A stretch of 64,000 nucleotides of DNA from contig JAVLRN010000011.1 of NCBI GenBank assembly GCA_032821775.1, forward strand, positions 1,550,001 to 1,614,000, written 5' to 3'. Origin of the DNA: Sanguinoderma infundibulare. Taxonomy: Eukaryota; Basidiomycota; Agaricomycetes; Polyporales; Polyporaceae. The notes below the pieces were generated by a model. It was not told the origin of the DNA. It was given only the letters and a program-made list of their open reading frames with translations, and made no database searches. Each line of letters opens with the position of its first letter. The first letter of the stretch is position 1. Shown one piece after another: positions 1 to 11,084 of the stretch. Both the position numbers and the translations under genes were made by a program.

Positions 1-735
1 TCTCTCCAAGGCGATCCTCATGCAGGCCGAAACTGAGGTGACCGCGGAGAAGAAGAGTGCTATTCCTCTCGCGCGGTTGACTGTCAACCTCCTCATGACG
101 TTGGAAGGCTTCGCCGATGTTTTTTGGGCAAAGCTTTGCCAACGTGCTGGAGGCTGGCCCGTCCCAGTCGCAATTCCGCCCAAAGACACCGACGATGCGG
201 CGTTCACGCCTCAGAGCAAGCGGAAAGCTCAAGGCTTCCATGACTCGGACGAAGCCGAAAGCCTTGGAGAGTATTCCAGTCGCGTTACGGGGATCCTGCG
301 GGTGTACTTCACGATCCTCGTGACACCTGTCAACCAGCCGCTTGATCCTCTCTTCAGGATGCCTCGGTACTGGACCTTCTTTTCGAGGATGCTTAAGGAC
401 CCGCAGCTTCTGGAGGATCCTGTCGCAACACAAGTCATGTTCGGTAGGGATTTTTGGTAGCCTTCGCTATGATGGTCGTGTCACGCTAACTTCGTTCTCT
501 TGCAGCTGCGCTGGACATAGGCGGTCTGCATGCGTGCGAAGTATGGGGCTCGCAATGGACGCGGCTTCTTGCGCTCTTGTTCGAGGGCGTTACCGCGGGC
601 TACCATGGACTGGAAGGCCGTCTTATTGGTGGGAAGTCGGCCGAGGGCAAGGCCTCGCGCACGCGGTTGCACCTGGAGGTCGAGCGCATCATGGCCGCGA
701 GTTCCGCGGTGACAGTTGGATTTGGATCATCATGA
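1..735 (+). CDS. GLE1: GLE1-like mRNA export factor, C-terminal part (5' truncated by window edge)
   Basis: The frame is open from the window edge. Exons are (<1)..443 and 506..735, with intron 444-505 (GTAGGG donor, TTGCAG acceptor). The translation carries the conserved GLE1 C-terminal core: a segment reading F-A-D-V-F-W-A-K-L, then G-G-W-P-V-P, the P-L-D-P-L-F-R-M-P-R-Y-W stretch, and a final helix ending V-E-R-I-M-A-A. In other fungi GLE1 sits at the cytoplasmic face of the nuclear pore and, with inositol hexakisphosphate, activates the DEAD-box ATPase Dbp5 to remodel exported mRNPs. The N-terminal part lies outside the window. The gene runs in the same direction as the kinase that follows, with a 457-bp gap. 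The identification rests on the motif string and is secure at family level. Confidence 0.88.
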
Positions 736-1192
736 AAGCACGACTTTTGACGACTTTGCTTCTATTTCTGCGCACGGATGCCACTGTAGAACTCTCGTCG
801 CATTGGTAATCTACGGCCACCTATTACGGTAGATCGCCTGCGTTGTATTTCTATGAGCACTGCCTGCTGCTGGCAGAATACGCTATTATGCATCTGTTGC
901 ACGCATGATGGAATGCAGCGATCATGTCGCGGGAGAGCTGCGGTGGATGATGCAGATCTGTCACGGCCGCGGCCGGGGGGAGGCGTGACTGGTGTTGCGG
1001 GTGAAATGGCGCGTGGCTTCAAGTCGAGCTTCAAGTTCCCGCCTGGCTGCCTTCTGCCCACAACTGACTTCCTACCGCTGTCTCTCGCCGCCGGAGCGCT
1101 CTATCCACACTGTAAACTATCCCATCCAAAAGGCCCGCACGCCTCCGCCATTCCTTATTTTACGCTTTCCATTTCTCTCTGTACATGTCACC
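736..1192. other. Intergenic region, GLE1 3' / kinase 5'
   Basis: 457 bp between the GLE1 stop and the kinase start. It should hold the GLE1 3' UTR and the kinase promoter and 5' UTR, which becomes pyrimidine-rich just before the ATG at 1193. I see no convincing additional gene. Confidence 0.5.
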
Positions 1193-4100
1193 ATGGCCGC
1201 CGGCCCAGGAATTGGCAACAACGGCCACCAGCAGCCCCCCTCGGTCTCGCAGGCGCAGAACCACAAGGCCCAGCTCGCAAACGCGTACAACGAGTTGGGG
1301 AAGGAGCTTTCATCGCAGAAGATTAGAGTCGTTGGCAACTACACGCTCTCCAAGGTCATAGGAGAAGGTGCGTTCCCCGCGTCCCCGCATACATGCCTCT
1401 GCCTCGCGTGTCTGTCTCGGGGAACGTGTCTTGGATCCTAACGTACTGACTGGGGCGAACTGCCTTGGCAGGGACGTACGGGAAGGTGCGCATGGGCACC
1501 CACCGCCTGACCGGCATCCGCGTCGCTATAAAGCAGATCCCGAAGGCCATGTCCGCCGCGCTCACCCGCGAGATCCACCATCACCGCCAGTTGCACCACC
1601 CGCACGTCACGCAGCTGTACGAGGTCATCGCGACCGAGTCCAGCATCTGGCTCGTCACCGAGCTCTGCTCCGGCGGCGAGCTCTTCGACTATCTCGCGGA
1701 GAAGGGGCGGCTGAGCGAGGACGAGACGCGGATCCTGTTCGGCCAGCTCTGCTTGGCCGTCGCGTACGTGCACGAGAAGGGGATCGTGCACCGCGACCTG
1801 AAGCTGGAAAATGTCCTGCTGGACGAGCGGTGTAGGGTCAAGCTTGGCGACTTTGGGTTCACGCGTGAGTTCGAGAAGGGGTCGCTGCTGGAGACCTTCT
1901 GCGGGACTACGGGGTATGCGGCTCCCGAGATGCTGCTGGCCAAGAAGTATCTGGGACCAGGTGCGTTGTTGTCCTCATTTCTGGATATCCATGCGGTTTC
2001 GGGAGAATTCGTTCCGCACATGCCCCACCTTTGCCCCCGTACACACTTCATGGTTTCCATTCATCTCAGGATTGGAAAATATTTTCTGGGTCCTGTATGA
2101 ATGCATGTCAACCATTGCCTGCGAAGACGCTGTCTACATCGCCTTCCGCGGTCGAGGTCTGCTGTGCAATTAGGTTCCATATATGATGTAAAATGAGTAT
2201 GCTGACTTCCCTCCCAGAGGTGGACGTCTGGTCGTTAGGCGTTATCCTGTACACTCTGTTGACAGGAACTTTACCTTTTGACGATGACGACGAGAGCATC
2301 ATGCGGGAGAAGGTCATCAAGGGCGTGTACGAGGACCCTGAATGGCTCTCGGACGGTATGTCCTGAAATCGTACACACATTCAAAACTGATCTGGTTTGG
2401 CGGCCCACAGAGGCTCGGCAGCTGCTCTCTGGCGTCCTCCAGGTTGAACCCGCAAACCGGCTGACTATCGCACAAATTCTAACACACCCATGGTTCACCG
2501 TCGTTACCAAGAATCCGAACCGGGACTCCCTCCAAAGTGCTGCTCCTACTGCCTCACCACCCGCCTCACCGACACAGCTACAAGTATCCGTGTCCTTTGA
2601 ACCCCAACCTCCCTCTGCCTCCACCATATCCAATGACGGCACTTTCCATACCGCCTCATCCGACTTCTGTCCTTCCATTCCCACTACCCCCGATAACAAG
2701 TCCGTTGATGAACTTACGACCGACTCGCACAGCACCTACAAGATCCTCACCGGGCAACAGCCTGCCTCTTCCCATTCTTTAATTAGGGGATTGGGATTCT
2801 CAGAGACGGTCCAGGAGAACGACACCCCTTCGGACCCATCCATGGAGACACCTTCCCGCCCTTCGTTAGCACGTGCCGACAGCAGTTCGAGCAAGCTGCC
2901 GCCGGCATATCCGACACGAACCCCGGCCCGCACGAAGCGTCGCTCAGTGTCTTCGACGCTCTCTGAACATGGGCCGAACGTGTTCGAGAAATCCTCGATG
3001 CTGCACCCGCCGCAGGACTTCTCTTCCCTGCTCCACACCCCCGCTCCCCTGATGTTCAGTACGACGCTTGAGCGTGAGCTACTGAACTCGATGAGCGCTC
3101 TTGGGCTCGACACTGGGCAGATCGTGCACTCGGTGCTGACTGACGCGTGCGACGCGACGGGGGCGCTGTGGTGGATGCTCAAGCGCAAGGCGGAGCGCAA
3201 AGTAGTCGAAGACGCCACAAAGAAGCCCGCAGAGCAGCCGACCGAGGTACCGGAAGAGCGCCCAGCTGAGGTACAGGCACCCGTGCCGCCATCCCAGGAG
3301 GACAAGGAGAAGCGCCACGATGGACGACGTGACAAGTCCTATGGAAGGTCGTCGCAGCATCGCTCGCATACAGACGAGGGACAGCCGTCGTCCGTTGATC
3401 GTTTCAAAGAGTCCCGCCCTCCGATCCCGCCTGCGCTCGTTCCCGCGCAGTCCGCTCCCGAGCTGCAGTTCATTCCGGCTACTCCGACCATGCCTCTGAC
3501 AAAGCGGCCAACTACCCCTCCTCGGACGAGTTCCCCTACAAATCCCATGCTCTCACCCACGCCGTCTTCTACGGTAGAGTCCCTTGCAAAATCCAGTCCC
3601 ACTACTCCCAGCAGCTCAAAAGAGAAGGAAAATAATCAGGGATCCAAAGGCCGCAAGAACCGGGCTGGAAGCGTTAGCATCATGCAACGCGCGACCACCG
3701 CGCTTGAGGCTGCAGGGCTTGTCCGGAAGAAGTCGGCCGAGGCCGTCCGCGAGGAGAAAGAGAAGCACGCGCAGAAGAACGGAGGGAGCAGCGAGGAGCC
3801 CCGTTCGTCGCACGGCAGCGGCTCTGCCAAGCTCGTGAAGACCCCGCCGATGCGCGCGGTCAAGGACGCGACGCTGTCGTCGACACCGCCACCGACTGAC
3901 CTAAACGGATCTCAGGGCCAGGTCGGCTCGCCTTGGATCCTGGCGGGGAAGCAGTCTCCGCCGCCAGACACCGGATCACCCGCGGATACGCTAACGTCGC
4001 TTCCGCAGATCCCCTCCCGTGGCAGCAAGGTCGCGGGGCACCGTAGTCGCGCAAGCCTGCTGTCGACATTCCAGCGGTGGTTCAGAGAGGATCCCAAGGG

Positions 4101-5442
4101 GAAGCGGAAGGAGGATCCAACGACGCTTCATGTGCTCACGCAGTCATCGTCCATGAACAGCTCTGGGTCGAGTCCTGTGGCTCAGCGACATAGTAGTCGG
4201 GGCACTGTCAAGGGTCGTTCGGCTGGGCGGGGCAAGACGGTGGGGGGAGGACGAAGCAACAAGGCTTCGCAGCGATCGAAGCGCGCATCTGTCTCGTCGC
4301 GCCGCTCGAGCAGCGTCAACTCGCGCCGGTCCTCGACATCTATGCAGTTCGCGGTGCTCGAGTCTCCGCCGTACTCCGCATCGCGGCAGCGCAGCGATCC
4401 TAACAGACGATCTTTCGGGAGCCACACACCCAACTCGGAGCGGGAGGAGTACATGTCTCGACCTAGTTCAATACACAGCTTCGTCAACCACCCGCGCCAC
4501 CGGAAGTCGCCCTCTGCAAGCTCTGCGGGCTCGATTTACGTCGGGCGCAATGCGTCTCCCTTGCCGAAGAACCATCGGCGCGCAGGCTCAGGCTCGTCCA
4601 CGCGCGTCGTCCGGCAGATTCAGGTGACGCCGAGCGGGGGGAAGCAGCCCGTGCATCTGCGCTCGAACTCGGCGTCGTCGGTGCATTCTCTCCCGTCATC
4701 CCGCCCAGGGTCGCTGTATGATTTGTCCGAGACAGACAGTCGGCGCAACAGCTCCCCGAACAAGGCGGCTATGCGCAAGTCTCAGGACGACTCGACCCCG
4801 CGTCGGGCCCACGCAGCGTTCGTCGCGCACAAGCGGCAGACGCCGTTCACGAACCCGAACGGGAGCGGGTATCTCAACTCTCTCGGCCGATCGAGCTGGA
4901 AGAAGTCGTGGGGCCTCGAGCCGCCCGGCTGGCAGACGCGGACGGCGCACCCGACGGTCGAGGTCCTCGCGATCTACCCTCCAGACGTGCCCGGGATCCG
5001 CGATGTGTTCTCTGGCCGACATTCCCTCAGCGTCGGCGATGAGTCGGACTGGGTGGACGAGGACGAGGAGAGCCCGTCGTACGTGGGCGGTCTCGGCCAG
5101 ATGCCGTCGTCTGCGAGCAGCATCGTGACGACGTTCGCGCAGGCCGAGGCTCCGCTTCTGTCGCCTCCTCTGCGCAGCGCCCCGGCGCGCACTGGGGGCG
5201 GTTCGAGCAGCAAGCGGACTGGGTCGGAGATGGGCCGCCTCACGATCGGGAACGTCCCTTCGAGGGCTGCGCGGGGCAAGACGAACCGCTCTCCGGCTGG
5301 GCGCAGCTCCCCTCTGCCCTCCGAGTCTGTGTTCGACACCAACGTGTCGGAGACGCGGGGTGGGCGAAGGCAGTTGCCTAACGGGCGCGCTGGGCCCGCC
5401 TTCAGGGGCATCCAGGAGGAGGACGAGGACGAGGAAGAGTAG
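1193..5442 (+). CDS. KIN4-like CAMKL serine/threonine protein kinase with long disordered tail
   Basis: Exons 1193..1367, 1472..1960, 2218..2355, 2411..5442 give 1277 residues; all junctions keep phase. The start has a good context (CACC-ATG-G). The kinase domain spans about residues 50-296: glycine loop V-I-G-E-G-T-Y-G-K-V, lysine 79 in V-A-I-K, H-R-D-L-K at 165-169, D-F-G at 185-187, and a T-loop E-T-F-C-G-T-T-G-Y ending A-P-E at 209-211. All catalytic residues are present. The rest is Ser/Pro/Arg-rich and probably disordered, except for a compact helical-looking block near residues 485-530 with the motif [11 protein letters not shown]. Sequence style resembles the KIN4/KIN1/MARK branch, which controls mitotic exit or polarity in yeasts; assignment to KIN4 itself is inference. 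The 257-nt third intron (1961-2217) is long for this genome. Confidence 0.85.
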
Positions 5443-6131
5443 TGGGGTTTGAACGGGATCCGCACCCACATGTACTTACTTGCACATTTTGCTAACCCCC
5501 AGTTCTGGATGTACATACTTAGAGGGCTTTTGATCGACCATTCGGGTTTTCTATCGTTATCCATCCCTTCGTTCTCTGCTTAACGCGCGGTTTTTGTCTC
5601 GTTAATGTGTCTTCTCGTTGTAGTTGACGCTCGAGGCCGTTTCACGAGTTGGATACCCTGTATGTTCAACGGTTGGTCGCGATTTAGGCTGTTTGTTGAG
5701 GCCAATGGCTAATGACTGGTGTGCCCACTCTCGGCGACAGTAGGCGTTGATGACGGATATCGGATGAGAATGTACGGAGTGGCAGTGGGCGCAGTTGGCC
5801 GTGCGATGCGATCCAGGGGTTGCAGTGCTTGTGCGTGTTTGGTTCAACTCCCCCGCCGCCTTCGTCACCAGCCGCGCTGTTCACGACCACCACCACCCCC
5901 TCACGACCACCGACGCTCTCATCCTATCCTCCTCCGTAATTCGGTCAGTCGCCGTCTGTTCTCACTCCCCTGCCGCACTAGCTCACTCCATACGCCTCGT
6001 TGCTTGCTCGTTCGCACGATACAGTCATGTCAGTCGTCCTCTCATTCTCGCTTGTTGCGCGCTCTGAACGTGCTTCCGTTCCCCCTGTTCCTGCCTGACC
6101 ATGACGCCTGGCATCTGCACTTGCGCCTGCT
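5443..6131. other. Intergenic region, kinase 3' / R-SNARE promoter
   Basis: 689 bp. The second half is strongly pyrimidine-rich with CCACC and CTCAC runs, typical of a basidiomycete promoter and 5' UTR. No further gene is supported. Confidence 0.45.
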
Positions 6132-6808
6132 ATGTCGTCCTACAGGTCCGAACCTTACGACCCGTACCTGCCCCGTGGTGGCTCCTCCTCGAACCCGGCT
6201 GGCGCGGGAAACTCGAAGACGGCGGCCATCCAGGCGCAGATTGATGACACTGTCGGGATCATGCGCGAGAACATCACAAAAGTCGCCGAGCGGGGAGAGA
6301 GGCTGGATCAGCTGCAGGACAAGACAGGTGCGTGCTGCCCACTGCTTGGTTGCTCGGTCGATGGCGGCGAAGGGGCGGCTGCGAAAGCGCGGCCACCTCC
6401 CCGCCTTGGGCCGGTGTGTGAGCGATCTGGCTAATGCGGCCGCGCTTCTTTTTTTCATTCATGCAGACAACCTCGCCGTGTCTGCACAGGGCTTCCGCCG
6501 CGGTGCGAACCGCGTCCGCAAGGTACGTCTACTTGCCCTGTATGCGCATATTGACGAAGCTCATTGTACGATCTTGTCATGCAGAACATGTGGTATGTGC
6601 ATATATTCGCATTGGGTGATGTCAGCGGCTGAAATGGACTCGCGACTCAGGTGGAAAGACATGAAGGTGTGCCTTCTCGATTCTTTGCTCTCGTATCCTT
6701 GCGCTCAATAATCCCGTTTCGCAGATGAGGATCATCATCGGCGTCGCGATTGCCATCATCATCATCATCATTGTCGTTTCAGTCGTGAAGGCGACGGGCC
6801 ACCACTGA
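6132..6808 (+). CDS. SNC1: Synaptobrevin/VAMP-type R-SNARE (Snc1-like)
   Basis: Five exons, 6132..6327, 6467..6522, 6585..6592, 6651..6666 and 6725..6808, encode 119 residues, the usual Snc size. Exons 3 and 4 are only 8 and 16 nt. The R-SNARE motif runs over about residues 30-90, with the zero-layer arginine in V-A-E-R-G-E-R-L and the highly conserved [10 protein letters not shown] and R-K-N-M-W-W-K-D-M-K segments. It ends in a C-terminal membrane anchor rich in Ile and Val, then A-T-G-H-H. Such proteins sit on secretory and endosomal vesicles and pair with Sso/Sec9-type t-SNAREs for fusion at the plasma membrane. The exact match of the residues encoded across the two tiny exons to the conserved W-W-K-D motif supports the splice model. 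Confidence 0.95.
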
Positions 6809-9800
6809 GGCCATTCATTCCCTAGTGCTACCCTTCCTCTTGCCCTCCCGCTCCCCACCTTGCGTCTTGTGCGTCTTCCAGTCGGCTTAGCGGGGCCGTC
6901 GTGTTGTTTTATATCTATGCGCGCAGTCGTAATTCGCAGTCGGTCTGAATACTCGTTGGCGCGGATCCTTCATGTGTTCGTATGTTCTACCCTGGACCAT
7001 CATATAGCTATTTCTCTTATTCATCTCCGATGACCTTTGGAGAGAGATGTTCGGCCGGCTGTTGGTGCATGTATGCAAGGATATGCTTAGACGCGCGTGT
7101 AGTTGACCCGTGATTTTGCGGTGGACGTGGCCTGTGCATGCGCGCTTCGGCCTTGTTGACGAGGAGACTGCTTAGTCCTTCGGACGACAGCAGGATATGC
7201 AAGTGCTTCTTGTCGTCTCCCATGAAGATGTTCTGACATTTCAATCCCGAGCTCACGAAGTTCACAAGGTGTTTGCCTCATCGTGTACCTACGTCGTCGC
7301 GCTGGTGACCTGTCTCTTATGGCGACATAGGGATGGCGACACGGTGACCAAGATAATTTCTAGAATTTCTACTCGTATACTTGATCTCCTTGACCGTTGT
7401 CAGTAATGATTAACCACCTGACTACATCAACGCTGGGGTCCCCAACCGACCCTCCTCAGTCCAGTAGCGCAATGATCAATTTCTCGGTCTCGTACCCACC
7501 ATAGCTAAGGCGAGCTTTCACCGGCTGGGTACGAGACTACAATTTCTGTGAGCATTGTCGTTAGAATGCTTCTTGCGTGTTGGTCAACAAGTTGACAACA
7601 AGGTCTCCCCATTAGCCGACAGGTGTATATCGCCTGATTAAAGTGTGTGTGGTACTACACCGTGTACCCCATCCCACCACCCGAGTCAGAACCAAAGTTT
7701 CCAGCTACGGTAACATAGAGAACAGTAAGCAGATGTCGTCTTTTGCCCTTGGATCAGGAGGATGCTCACCTAAAGCCTGTAGGGGCAACCTCCACCTGAC
7801 TGTGGGCCCGATGGCTAAGGGCTCGTTGCTACTTCTCGCTGGGTACTTGGATCCTGTCTCACATATCCTCACCTTGAATGCCTTGTCAACATAGGTCAAC
7901 GATGGTTGTCGAGCAGGAGTCCAATCTGTATCTCACTCACCCGCATTTCGCCATTATGCAGTCTGGCCATCGCAGAGGCAACGGTCGTGACCCACGGTCG
8001 TTACACAGACTTTTCCCAACATCCCGTCCGACAGCCATGCAACCTGTCACGCTATTTGTTCCATCTCCCGCGCCTCGTTCATCACGATAACGCCGAATGT
8101 CCAACCAGTTCTGGCAGGCTTCCTCCCCGTCCTCCCCGAGCGGGGTGTTCCGCCTCTGGGCGATGCGAACGCTCGGCAGGCTCTCCCCGCGCGCTCGCCA
8201 AGCTACTTGGAGTTGTACATGGTTTCGTCGTCTTTGGCGACACGCTCTTCTTGCTGGGCCAGGCAGGGCTCGTATCTGTCCGCAGTCGGAGCGGTGGATT
8301 AATCGCGCTGGTTGGCGGGGATAACCTGTCTCTTCTCAGGGAGGTCGGTGTCTGTGGCGACGGTGGTCACCAAGCCGAGCCGGGCGCGGATGCAGGACGC
8401 TGTGCTGCGGAAGGAGTTCAGCGGGAGGTGTGGGCAGAGCATCTGTGTACGCCCTCGGTGGGCGTGAGGCTGTTCAACTTAGTCTCGGTCGGAACAGATC
8501 GCTTAAAGCTGAATAGCTGAGATAGGGGCCACCAAAGTTGGAGCCAGGGACGTGAATAGCGCGGCGTTCGCGTGGGTTGGGCTGTTGGAATCGTGCCGCT
8601 GGGTTTATAACTCGGGAGAAAATATGTATGGTATTTATGCAGCGCCTCGGCCGGCCACCGATTATTGACGTTTCGCATCGCCATCCTGGACGGCAGATGC
8701 CAGAACTTATGGATGACACCATTATGACACTGTTACGTTCAACATTCAGCACTGACCTGACTTGACTTGTTTATCTGATGCCTTATCTGTAACGGACACT
8801 GTCGTACTAACAAGGTTCAACGCGGCCTGTCGTTCAGCAACACGCTTCCAGCCGCTGGTCTATTTCAGGGTTTTTCCGAGAGTGCATCCGCCACAAAACC
8901 AACGCTGCCTGTGCTGCCGGCGGCGAGATGATATTTTCGTACTAGCGGCATGACAGGCTAGATATAAGGCTGTGGGTTATGCGTACCTTGCGGATGACGG
9001 TCCTCCACCACCACCTCCTACTAGACCGGCGTTGGATATGTCGCAGTACGTGACGCCGCCTTTGTGTCCGTCAGTGCCCGTAGTCTTATGACGGCGGTAG
9101 CCATTCGCGCATCTCCAGCTATGCGCCATCGCGATTATCGTCGTCGGTAACGATAGCACCAGATACTCGAACGGAAGACGTCGAATTGGGCATCTCGAGG
9201 GAGAGTACGTCCGGTGACGGTGACGGGCCCCACGAGACGGAGGCTTTGATGGCGAACGAGTCCGAGACTCGCAGGCCGCCGCCGCCAAGGACAGGCCAGC
9301 CTTCAAAGAAGGACCACAAGGTGCTAAAGAAGAAAACGGCAGGTGAGCGTGCAAGTACGTCGGCCAGGGTGCGGTTCTACTTACACGCTTTGGAGACTAC
9401 TCGCGGGACAGCCGTTACAGTACACAAAGCACTCGTAGCGTATTCACCCAAAAGGTACGTTGGCTCCTCGGTGTACCAGACGCCATCATGGGAAGCTGAT
9501 CACAACGTTCACGCGTGACTGAAGTCGGCGAGGTGAGTCCGATAGCTCCTAAAGCAGAAGGGCGCCGTTAACGAAGAGACACTTACGACTGATAGATGGA
9601 GAACCAGCAAGGTCAGCCTCTACGTGCATGCAACGTTATAGATAGTCTTCTTACCGGACAATAGCGCTTCATTATCCTTTCGATAGCGATTGGCAGCATC
9701 TTCGTGGCCATCGGGCTCGGCGTGGGGATTGTTGTCTGGGCGGTCGAAGATCAGCGAGCATGATTTCTTCGGACAACTTCTTCGATGTAGCTATAGACAC

Positions 9801-11084
9801 TGGATATATTAGATTGGATAGTTATCATTCGTTTTTGCATGGTGCGGTGCGGCCCGTGCCAAGGACGCGAAGCGCTCACGGGCCCCAGGAAGTTTGGGAG
9901 TTTCTCGGTGCCGTATCGCACACGCTACATCCCACGAGTAGGCTGGAGGTTGAAGCTGCCAGAAAACACGCTCGGGCGTTCTTCGCAGATCTCTTGCGCC
10001 CAACTTTAAGAATGCGCCGGAGTCAGGTACCAGGAGAGCCTGTGGAATACTGTAAGTGGTGTTCTCCGTGCCTTCTTTACGAGAGAGCGCGCTTACCCTC
10101 GATAGTAACCGCGACGGGCTCTTGGAAGGAAGGGCGCACGCGTGCGCGCGATCATGAGAAACACGAACGCTATCCAGGTGGGGATAGGATGGGATGCAGA
10201 TCACCCAGGCAGGATGAATGAAACCGTCTCGACTCGCTCTGCGCCAGCGGTGTTTGGGAGGCACGTTAATTTGACACAAGCCGTTGGGGATGCCGGAGAC
10301 CCTGCACGCGGCGGCACGACGGGTCTTTGCTGACGAGGGGTTCGTATGTACGATCTGCAGGTGCACTCCTTTTGAATGCAACCTACGGTGGGGAGGCATG
10401 CAAACCATGTACAGGTCCATAGATATGCGAGGTTTGCAGCAGGAACACCGTTGAGGGGGAGACGGATAGCGTTAGGATGCAGAAGGCGAGTCTGAAGCTT
10501 GTTTGAAGACTGAAGCGTGAGATCGCGCCACGTGCCAGCCCACTTGAGCTTGGGCTGCGAGCGCGCGCGATGTTGTCCGGTACCACCACGGGCGAATGGG
10601 CGACTTGGACGGCGGACAACGCCTCTTCCTCGGAATTCGCAACGGGAGGTCTTGTGCCGTGTAGCGGAGGTACGTACGCGTTCACACAGGTCAACGGCGA
10701 GCGCATGCTGACCTGACCCGATTAGTTGTGACGTGATAGGTTTCTGGACATGCAGTACTGCTCACCCCGCGACATCTTGCGAATCCTTTGACCTAAAATG
10801 TATGCTGTAGTTCCTTTGCAGACCCTGGCGTGTAACGAACTCTCCTTTCGGAAGTCGGGCAGCATGATGCGGCAGTCCCACGCAAGCTCCGTTTCGACGC
10901 TTCCGGTTCCCAGCCTCGGGGCGTCCGCTCATTCAGCACTCTTCTGGATCGAGTGCCGGCGACGCCGCCGAGGTCTCCCGATGGGTGGGATTCGCACCTT
11001 CGAAGGAAGCCTTATAGATATAGTATCGAACGTCCCCGCCTCGCCAATCCCCCCTCGTCCCGCGACGTGAGCCAGTCCAACCCA
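6809..11084. other. 4.3-kb stretch without a resolvable gene; fragments of coding character
   Basis: No complete gene could be assembled. The first part (to about 7.9 kb) looks non-coding. Between 8.0 and 10.75 kb both strands contain codon-like blocks beside good splice sites. On the plus strand, 9691..9763 encodes a hydrophobic I-A-I-G-S-I-F-V-A-I-G stretch ending in a stop, and about 10510-10716 encodes a Thr/Ser-rich peptide. On the minus strand, the complement of about 9673-9757 reads as a hydrophilic exon ending at a GTAAGA donor. These readings conflict, so this could be one intron-rich small membrane-protein gene or a decayed gene. GC-rich DNA gives long open frames by chance, so I do not call a CDS. 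Confidence 0.3.

Noticed and set aside
4696..5469. 257-codon minus-strand open frame inside the kinase gene
   Set aside because: It lies antisense to GC-rich kinase coding sequence and has no motif; it is a shadow frame.
7906..8520. 204-codon plus-strand open frame
   Set aside because: The opposite strand is equally open, it has no recognisable motif, and no flanking exons fit it.
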